Below are positions 21,502 through 26,318 of a stretch of DNA of 26,318 nt, in pieces; within the stretch, counting starts at the first letter, position 1, and the number at the start of each line of letters is the position of its first letter. Both the position numbers and the translations under genes were made by a program. The stretch spans positions 1 through 26,318 of IMG/VR virus record IMGVR_UViG_3300009378_000054, one strand, 5' to 3'. This stretch comes from a virus. The notes below the pieces were generated by a model. It was given only the letters and a program-made list of their open reading frames with translations. It searched no databases and was not told the origin of the DNA.

Positions 21502-23508
21502 ATGCCAACAACATACCCAATTCATCACGGTATTACGCTTGCAAGCGGATCCGAGATCGAGAACGCTGTAATTGAAACATTAGCGAACGACCCATCCCCT
21601 CTTGTAACAGGACGTGTATGGTACAACTCAACTAGCGGTAAACTTAAAGTTGCCCTAGGCAACCCTGCAGCAGCTTGTGAGCTGGCTTGCGGCTCTACGG
21701 TAACTGATGCAGTAGCGGCTCTACGTTTAGACTTAGAAACACAAATCACTGCTTTAGATAACGATACGTACAGCAAAGCTGAGACGGATGCCGCAGTATC
21801 CGGAGCAATCGACGATCTAGTAGGAGGAGCTCCTGGTCTTCTTGACACATTAAATGAGCTAGCTGCTGCTATCGGTGACGACGCAAACTTCGTTACTACT
21901 ATCCAGCAACAGATTGCTGCTGAAGCTTCTCTTGCTCGTGGAAATGAAGGTTCTCTAACTTTTACAAACGTTACAGCAACAGACCTAACTGATGCAATCA
22001 ATGCCGAAGGAGACCGTGCTAAGAATGCCGAAGCATCTAACACAGCAGCCGTTACTGCAGAAGCTTTAGCTCGTGCTACTGCTGATGGTAACTTAAACTC
22101 TTTAACAACTACTGCTAAAGGTAGTTTAGTTGATGCTGTAAATGAAGTTAATAATGACGTTACTTCTGTACAGAATGAGTTAAACACTACGCAAACTGGT
22201 GCTGGCCTATCTGATACTGGTTCTTACACTGCTAATGCAGGGTCTAACTACATCACTGCTGCAACTACTCTTGCAGGCGCAGATGATTTACTAGATGCAC
22301 AAGCTAAGGCTAATGCTGACGCTGTTGCACAAGAGGTTCTTGATCGCGGTGCAGCAGTTTCTGGTGAGGCTACTACTCGTGCTAACGCTGATACTGCATT
22401 ACAGGGTCAGATTGACACTAATGTTGCGGATATCTCTACTAATGCTACGGGTATCTCCACTAACGCTACTGCAATCACAGCGGCCGAAGGACGTATTACT
22501 ACCTTAGAAAACGACGGTTCTGTTTCTGCCCTACAAGGCGAGTTAGATGTAACTCAAGTGGGTGCTGGTTTAGCAGCTTCTGGGGCATACTCTGCAAATG
22601 CAGCTATGAACTACATTGGTACGGCTACTTCTCTTGCAGACGCTGACGAGAAACTAGACGCACAAGCAAAAGCTAATGCTGATGATACTGCTGCCGAAAT
22701 CGTTCGTGCTACTAATGCAGAAGGCCAGCTACAGTCTCAAATCACTGCTGCTGTTAGCTCTAACACAAGTACACAAGGTGAGCTTGATACTGTAGAAGCT
22801 GCTGCTGGTTTAAATGCTGACGGTACTTACACTCCTTCTCTAACAAGCAACTACGCTGCTGGTGCTGCTTCTCTTAAGAACGCAGATGAGCTAATTGATA
22901 CTCAAGTTAAGACTAACACAGATGATATTTCTACTGAAACAGCTGCACGTATTTCTGCTGACTCTACTCTACAGACTAACATCAATACTGTATCAGGAAC
23001 TGCAGCTACTAATGCCGCAAACCTAGCTGCTGAGATTACTGATGCTCGTACTGAAGAAGCTCGTATCGAAGGAAAAGTAGATACTAATGCGGGTTCAATC
23101 GCTACTAATGCTTCTGATATTGCTGCTGAGGTTGCTCGTGCAGGTAATGCAGAGGCTGGGTTAGCTACTGACATCACTACTGAAGCAACAGCTCGCTCTA
23201 ATGCAGACGCTGCTTTACGTACTGATATTGACGCTAACACAGCTTCAATCGCATCTCAGAATACTGCTATTCGTGGTGACTATAATGCTACAGTATTTAC
23301 TCACCAGTCTGGTGCGGCGTCTATGGTTCACGCTATCCCTCATAACTTAAACAGCACTTTCGTTGAAGTAAGTGTATTTATGTTCTCTGGCGGTAAGTGG
23401 CAGAATGACATCGCTTTGATTGAAGAAGTAGATGCTAACAACCTAACAATCACTATGACAGATTCTCGTGATGTTAAAGTTGTTGTAAGATCTGCGGCTT
23501 CTATCTAA
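21502..23508 (+). CDS. Large repeat-containing tail fibre protein
   Basis: A 668-residue protein. The N terminus has 'VTGRVWYNSTSGKLKVALG' (the WY[ND]T fibre module) and 'APGLLDTLNELAAAIGDDAN', a motif found in many phage fibres. The middle is alpha-helical, rich in Ala, Thr, Asn and Asp, with three long repeats starting at residues 223, 344 and 424: 'QxELdttqxgAGLxxxGxYt', then 'NYixxAtsLxxADelxDaQ'. Many short 'TEATARSNADAALRTDID' helices follow. The last 70 residues are the shared 'W/H..PHNLNSTFVEVSVF' terminal domain. Of its 18 arginines I count 15 CGT, two CGC and one AGA, unlike the AGA-rich neighbours. It probably forms a long trimeric rod. Confidence 0.8.
   Translation: MPTTYPIHHGITLASGSEIENAVIETLANDPSPLVTGRVWYNSTSGKLKVALGNPAAACELACGSTVTDAVAALRLDLETQITALDNDTYSKAETDAAVSGAIDDLVGGAPGLLDTLNELAAAIGDDANFVTTIQQQIAAEASLARGNEGSLTFTNVTATDLTDAINAEGDRAKNAEASNTAAVTAEALARATADGNLNSLTTTAKGSLVDAVNEVNNDVTSVQNELNTTQTGAGLSDTGSYTANAGSNYITAATTLAGADDLLDAQAKANADAVAQEVLDRGAAVSGEATTRANADTALQGQIDTNVADISTNATGISTNATAITAAEGRITTLENDGSVSALQGELDVTQVGAGLAASGAYSANAAMNYIGTATSLADADEKLDAQAKANADDTAAEIVRATNAEGQLQSQITAAVSSNTSTQGELDTVEAAAGLNADGTYTPSLTSNYAAGAASLKNADELIDTQVKTNTDDISTETAARISADSTLQTNINTVSGTAATNAANLAAEITDARTEEARIEGKVDTNAGSIATNASDIAAEVARAGNAEAGLATDITTEATARSNADAALRTDIDANTASIASQNTAIRGDYNATVFTHQSGAASMVHAIPHNLNSTFVEVSVFMFSGGKWQNDIALIEEVDANNLTITMTDSRDVKVVVRSAASI
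22168..22990 (+). repeat. Three imperfect fibre repeats
   Basis: Units begin at 22168 ('VQNELNTTQTGAGLSDTGSY'), 22531 ('LQGELDVTQVGAGLAASGAY') and 22771 ('TQGELDTVEAAAGLNADGTY'). Each continues with '..NY...A[TA][ST]L..AD[DE].[LI]D[AT]Q.K.N.DD'. Spacing differs (121 and 80 residues) because the helical linkers between units vary in length. Confidence 0.85.
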
Positions 23509-23520
23509 GTAGATGGCGTA

Positions 23521-23548
23521 AGGTGAGTGCAAGAAATTGCACTCACCT
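23521..23548 (+). ncRNA. Hairpin A: 12-bp stem with GAAA tetraloop
   Basis: AGGTGAGTGCAA (23521-23532), loop GAAA, TTGCACTCACCT (23537-23548): a perfect 12-base-pair stem capped by a stable GNRA-type loop, 12 bases after the stop of the 668-aa fibre gene. No T-run follows, so it is not an intrinsic terminator. Its 3' arm is also the 5' arm of hairpin B. It could protect the 3' end of the upstream message or be an RNase III site. Confidence 0.8.
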
Positions 23549-23583
23549 ACTATACAATGTAAGCATTCTATAGTAGGTGAGTG
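23540..23583 (+). promoter_or_regulatory. Hairpin B: long stem hiding the RBS of the 53-aa gene
   Basis: CACTCACCTACTATA (23540-23554) pairs perfectly with TATAGTAGGTGAGTG (23569-23583). Inside it, after one C-C mismatch, AATG pairs with CATT around a TAAG loop. The 3' arm contains the only Shine-Dalgarno (AGGTGAG, 23575-23581) for the ATG at 23588. Hairpins A and B share bases 23540-23548 and cannot form together. A leaves the site open and B closes it. This is the layout of a translational switch (inference). Confidence 0.7.
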
Positions 23584-23587
23584 AGAT

Positions 23588-23749
23588 ATGAGAAAGACAG
23601 AGATTGATAAACATTTAGATAAAACGGATAAGGAACTACAGGCTCTAATGTCTGAGATACCTAAGCTATCTAAAGAGGAACTAATTGGTAGAGTACATAC
23701 TATTATGCATAACTACCACACTTTAGGTTCCTTATTTAAAGAATTATGA
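23588..23749 (+). CDS. 53-aa unknown protein behind the hairpin switch
   Basis: A short ORF of 53 codons, beginning 'MRKTEIDKHLDKTDKELQAL' and ending 'NYHTLGSLFKEL'. It is charged and probably helical (two amphipathic helices around 'EIPKLSKEEL'), with no signal peptide or membrane segment. I do not recognise it. Support as a real gene: AGGTGAG at a fitting distance, an ATGA overlap with the next gene (23746-23749), and the same AGA/CTA-type codon use as the phage core genes. Its place behind two exclusive hairpins suggests controlled expression. Confidence 0.65.
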   Translation: MRKTEIDKHLDKTDKELQALMSEIPKLSKEELIGRVHTIMHNYHTLGSLFKEL

Positions 23750-23988
23750 ATAAGCAAGAGGAGCTCGGAGTATACTCCTGGCTTAGCAAGATAAGACAGA
23801 ATTTGTTAGACTTTAAGTCTACATACCCCTCTTACTCTGCTAAATACAGTATGAGGTGGTGTACAGAACAGAAACAGTCTTTATACTACGCTACAAAAAC
23901 CCTAACTAGCGCCGCTTACTTCAAAGGACTAGACCCACGGTCAATGAAGAATAAACAGGCAAATTATAAATATACTAAAGGAAAATAG
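23746..23988 (+). CDS. 80-aa basic protein of unknown function
   Basis: An 80-residue, lysine- and tyrosine-rich protein ('GVYSWLSKIRQNLLDFKSTY', 'KYSMRWCTEQKQSLYYATKT', C-terminal 'NKQANYKYTKGK'). It is likely to be helical, and no domain is recognised. It overlaps the 53-aa gene by ATGA, so it is probably translated by coupling and falls under the same hairpin control. The next fibre gene starts three bases after its stop. The basic C-terminal tail would fit binding to nucleic acid or an acidic partner, but nothing more specific can be said. Confidence 0.65.
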   Translation: MNKQEELGVYSWLSKIRQNLLDFKSTYPSYSAKYSMRWCTEQKQSLYYATKTLTSAAYFKGLDPRSMKNKQANYKYTKGK

Positions 23989-23991
23989 AAT

Positions 23992-25278
23992 ATGAATTCA
24001 GCACAATACATGAACTTGATGACTAACTTAAAAGTTAGCTCAAATGCCGGTTTTGCCTTCGAGCAGACTAACGTACTACCTACAGACCCAATGATGGGTC
24101 AAATGTCTTTAGTAGACGGAGTACTTTACATCTACGTTACTATTAGCGGTGTAACTACTTGGTTCCCTCTTACAAACGGTAAGTCTTCTTACGTACACAC
24201 ACAATCAGTTGCCGCAGAGCAGTGGGTAGTAAACCACGGACTTGACAGCCAAAACTTTATTTACATGTGTTATGATGCTAATCATAACCTAACTATGGCT
24301 AATGTAGTTTCTCAGGATAACAATAGCTTCACAGTTCAAATGAGTACAGCGGGTACTGGTACAGTAGTTGTATTCGTAGAAAGCGAAGTATTCTTGCCAA
24401 CAGTTGGTGCTAATAATGTTGCTACACAAACTCTAACAGTTGACGGTGGCACAGTAGTAGTAGATACTAATGGTGTTGTTGTAAACGGTGTTAATATTTC
24501 CACAACTGCCGTAGACAACGCAGCTGCACTTACAGTATTGAACGCAGATTCCAGCGTTACAGGTTCTGTAGACCAGAAAATTGAAGATGTAGTTGGAGCA
24601 GCTCCTGCAGCTTTAGATACTCTTGTTGAAATCGGTACTGCGCTAGGTAACGATGCTGACTTCGCGGGAACAATGACTACACAGTTAGCTTCTAAGGCTA
24701 CTGTTATCGCACTTGGAGCAGAAGAAACTGCTCGCATCGCCGATGTAGCTAACCTACAATCTCAGGTTAATACTAAGCTTAATGCTTCCGACTATAACGC
24801 AGCTGATGTACTAGCTAAGCTAGTAACTACTGACGGTTCTGGATCTGGATTAGATGCAGATACTTTAGACGGTAAAGAATTAGCAGATATCGAGTCTGAG
24901 CGTCAATCAGCAGATGCTACTTTACAAACTAACATCACTAACGAGGCTTCTACTGCTCGTGCAGCTGAAGCAGCTAATGCTAATGACATCGCTGGTGAAA
25001 TTACTCGTGCTACGGGTGCAGAGGCTACTTTACAAGCTAATATTGATACTGTAGTTCCTAACTTAGACCACGGTTCTGTAATTTCTTGTGTAGATGCTCA
25101 AGCAACTTATAATGCTTCTTTTAAAGAGTCTTTCGCAATGGTTTACTTAAACAGAATGTTACTTAGACCTTCTGAGTGGACAGGTGCTTGTGTGAACGGT
25201 GCATGTACTTCAATCACAGTTGACTCAAGCATTTCAATCACAGACGGAGACGAATTAGAAATCGTATCAATCGTTTAA
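23992..25278 (+). CDS. Tail fibre protein, 428 aa
   Basis: Begins with an attachment region of about 60 residues ('TDPMMGQMSLVDGVLYIYVT', 'TTWFPLTNGK'), followed by the shared 'W.V.HGLDSQNF...' domain (about residues 66-135). Then come a short beta segment with 'TQTLTVDGGTVVVDTNG', the fibre motif 'APAALDTLVEIGTALGNDAD', 'GLDADTLDGKELADIESERQ', and 'TARAAEAANANDIAGEITRA' helices. The C-terminal 75 residues form a compact domain with 'FAMVYLNRMLLRPSEWTG' and 'ISITDGDELEIVSIV', a common fibre tip domain ('v.LNG..L...dy......I......dGD.i.v'). It has two cysteines in 'GACVNGAC'. A ribosome site, AAAGGAAAA, precedes it. Confidence 0.8.
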   Translation: MNSAQYMNLMTNLKVSSNAGFAFEQTNVLPTDPMMGQMSLVDGVLYIYVTISGVTTWFPLTNGKSSYVHTQSVAAEQWVVNHGLDSQNFIYMCYDANHNLTMANVVSQDNNSFTVQMSTAGTGTVVVFVESEVFLPTVGANNVATQTLTVDGGTVVVDTNGVVVNGVNISTTAVDNAAALTVLNADSSVTGSVDQKIEDVVGAAPAALDTLVEIGTALGNDADFAGTMTTQLASKATVIALGAEETARIADVANLQSQVNTKLNASDYNAADVLAKLVTTDGSGSGLDADTLDGKELADIESERQSADATLQTNITNEASTARAAEAANANDIAGEITRATGAEATLQANIDTVVPNLDHGSVISCVDAQATYNASFKESFAMVYLNRMLLRPSEWTGACVNGACTSITVDSSISITDGDELEIVSIV

Positions 25279-25284
25279 TTTAAT

Positions 25285-25290
25285 AGGAGA
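25285..25290 (+). promoter_or_regulatory. Ribosome binding site for the last fibre gene
   Basis: AGGAGA lies eight bases before the ATG at 25299, in the 20-base gap after the preceding stop. It fixes the start of the gene that runs off the right edge. Confidence 0.7.
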
Positions 25291-25298
25291 CACATACC

Positions 25299-26318
25299 AT
25301 GGCTAGAAGAAAGCACGGTATAAAGGATAAGGCAGGTAACGCCCTATCCCATACCAATAAAAATCAGTCTCTACTATTAAAGCGCGATGGCTCAGTAGAG
25401 TCTAAGGCATCTAAGGCTGACTTAGATGTAGCAAACACAGATGAAGCGTTAATTCTATCTGGTGATAAGGGTAATCTTAGAGCAGGGGAATTAACTGAAC
25501 ATAATATTTCGGTTCTTAATAATGTTAAAGCAGATGTAAACCATACACACGCTGAGCACTATACTAAGTCGGAAATGGATGCAACAGTATCAGATATTAA
25601 TAATGCGGCTAGCACTGAGGCAACTGCTCGTGCGGCTGCTGATAGTACTTTACAAACTCAGGTATCAGATTTAGATACTAGAACTACAGAGAATACTAAT
25701 ACTAATACTACTCAAGGTTCAAGAATCACAGCCTTAGAAACTGCACCTGCTTATGCACCTTTAACTACGTCTCCTACAGCCCCTGCTAACCCTAATGTGG
25801 GCGATCAGTGGTGGGATACTATGTATAATGCATTGATGATCTACATCGACGATGGAGACTCCACTCAATGGATGGATATCACTACGGATATTGGCGATAC
25901 TATGACTTACGCGGAAGCGGAAGCTAGGTACGTTAAACGTGGTGGAGACACTATGACGGGCAACCTACATCCTGAAACGGATAATGTACATAGTTTAGGC
26001 TCCCCTCTCAAGAGGTGGAAGGATGTTTACATCGGTCCAGGCTCTCTATACATTGGAGACCAAAAAGTTCTAGAGTCTGACGCTGATACTATTGTTGTAA
26101 CAGCGGATACCAACCAGAATGTTTCTATCAGAACTAAAGGTACAGGTGACCTAGAATTAACTACTGATACTGGAGCTATTCAGCTTAAGGCAGATATGAT
26201 GGTTACTCCTGGAAAGGGCTTTAATACTTCCAACGGTTCCAAGGTTCCATTTATTAGCGGTATTAGCGTAGCAGGGGAAACTATCGAACAGGTAGCTGAG
26301 CCAGTTAATTCAACTGAT
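25299..26318 (+). CDS. Tail fibre protein, 3' partial
   Basis: An open frame of 340 codons to the window edge with no stop, starting 'MARRKHGIKDKAGNALSHTN'. Motifs in order: 'HNISVLNNVKADVNHTHAEH' + 'YTKSEMDA' (H-x-H fibre repeat, residues about 69-95), 'TEATARAAADSTLQTQV' helices, 'NPNVGDQWWDTMYNALMIYI' (GDLWYDT-type module), 'YVKRGGDTMTGNL', and 'HSLGSPLKRWKDVYIGPGSL', which is typical of the shaft of phage fibres ending in an S74 or similar chaperone. Such a chaperone could follow downstream. The HxH pair in related fibres binds metal ions along a trimer axis (family knowledge). Confidence 0.82.
   Translation, partial: MARRKHGIKDKAGNALSHTNKNQSLLLKRDGSVESKASKADLDVANTDEALILSGDKGNLRAGELTEHNISVLNNVKADVNHTHAEHYTKSEMDATVSDINNAASTEATARAAADSTLQTQVSDLDTRTTENTNTNTTQGSRITALETAPAYAPLTTSPTAPANPNVGDQWWDTMYNALMIYIDDGDSTQWMDITTDIGDTMTYAEAEARYVKRGGDTMTGNLHPETDNVHSLGSPLKRWKDVYIGPGSLYIGDQKVLESDADTIVVTADTNQNVSIRTKGTGDLELTTDTGAIQLKADMMVTPGKGFNTSNGSKVPFISGISVAGETIEQVAEPVNSTD

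Noticed and set aside
21525-22187. 220-codon minus-strand ORF opposite the 668-aa fibre gene
   Set aside because: Antisense of an Ala/Thr-rich repeat fibre; its Val/Ser/Ala content follows from the repeats and it lacks start signals.
23521-23583. Intrinsic terminator after the 668-aa fibre gene
   Set aside because: Both hairpins are strong but neither is followed by a run of T; the bases after hairpin A are TACTATACAATG and after hairpin B AGATATGAGA.
23521-23583. Recombination or invertase crossover sites (three copies of AGGTGAGTG)
   Set aside because: All copies lie within 63 bases with no invertible gene segment between them and no recombinase gene in the window; an RNA role fits better.
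24242-24285. Second promoter with TTGACA at 24242
   Set aside because: The nearest TATAAT-like sequence is about 23 bases away and the site lies inside the 428-aa fibre gene.
1-26318. tRNA, rRNA, insertion sequence, integrase or lysis gene
   Set aside because: I looked on both strands in the gaps and found no cloverleaf-like sequence, terminal inverted repeats or transposase, integrase, holin or endolysin signature apart from the peptidase domains of the K-like tail protein.

Overview
The window is a contiguous, entirely plus-strand piece of the late (virion structure) region of a long-tailed siphovirus (class Caudoviricetes). The gene order and protein signatures match the distal tail module of phage lambda: tape measure (H), M, L, K, I, J. 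After these comes an unusually rich set of tail-fibre or appendage genes. The DNA is AT-rich, and most genes use AGA/AGG for arginine and TTA/CTA for leucine. Genes are tightly packed, with TAATG and ATGA start-stop overlaps and good Shine-Dalgarno sites. The lambda-like tail tip and a perfect sigma-70 promoter suggest a Gram-negative host. The fibre style (LDG, 'GDLWYDT' and 'W..HNL' modules, C-x10-C-x6-W inserts) resembles marine phages, but this is an impression and not proof.

Layout. 1-9588: tape measure gene, open at the left edge, at least 3195 residues, implying a tail of roughly half a micrometre. It carries three copies of a 44-residue 'GEYVVNA' module and a possible embedded GNAT-like domain. 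9591-12689: M-like, L-like (four cysteines in the family's Fe-S positions), K-like (JAMM plus NlpC/P60 peptidase) and two tandem I-like genes, where lambda has one. 12689-18418: a 1909-residue J-like central tip/host-specificity protein with a fibronectin-like array and six small cysteine/tryptophan inserts. 18436-20275: a fibre with six 28-residue repeats and a C-terminal S74 self-cleaving chaperone, then two small structural proteins.

20276-20383 is a gap holding a perfect consensus promoter, TTGACA-N17-TATAAT. It drives a second fibre block: 20384 (fibre), 21236 (69 aa), and 21502 (668-aa repeat fibre with a very different, CGT-rich codon usage). A 79-base gap (23509-23587) then holds two overlapping, mutually exclusive perfect hairpins. 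The second would hide the ribosome binding site of a 53-aa ORF that I found by hand (23588-23749). This is followed by an 80-aa unknown gene, a 428-aa fibre, and a further fibre running off the right edge.

How it works together: the tape measure, M, L, I and J proteins build the tail tip and set tail length. K is likely needed for tip assembly or for opening the peptidoglycan. J and the fibre proteins contact the host. The internal promoter and the hairpin pair suggest that the last fibre genes are expressed partly independently of the main late operon. No tRNA, CRISPR array, insertion sequence, integrase, lysis or replication gene is visible.
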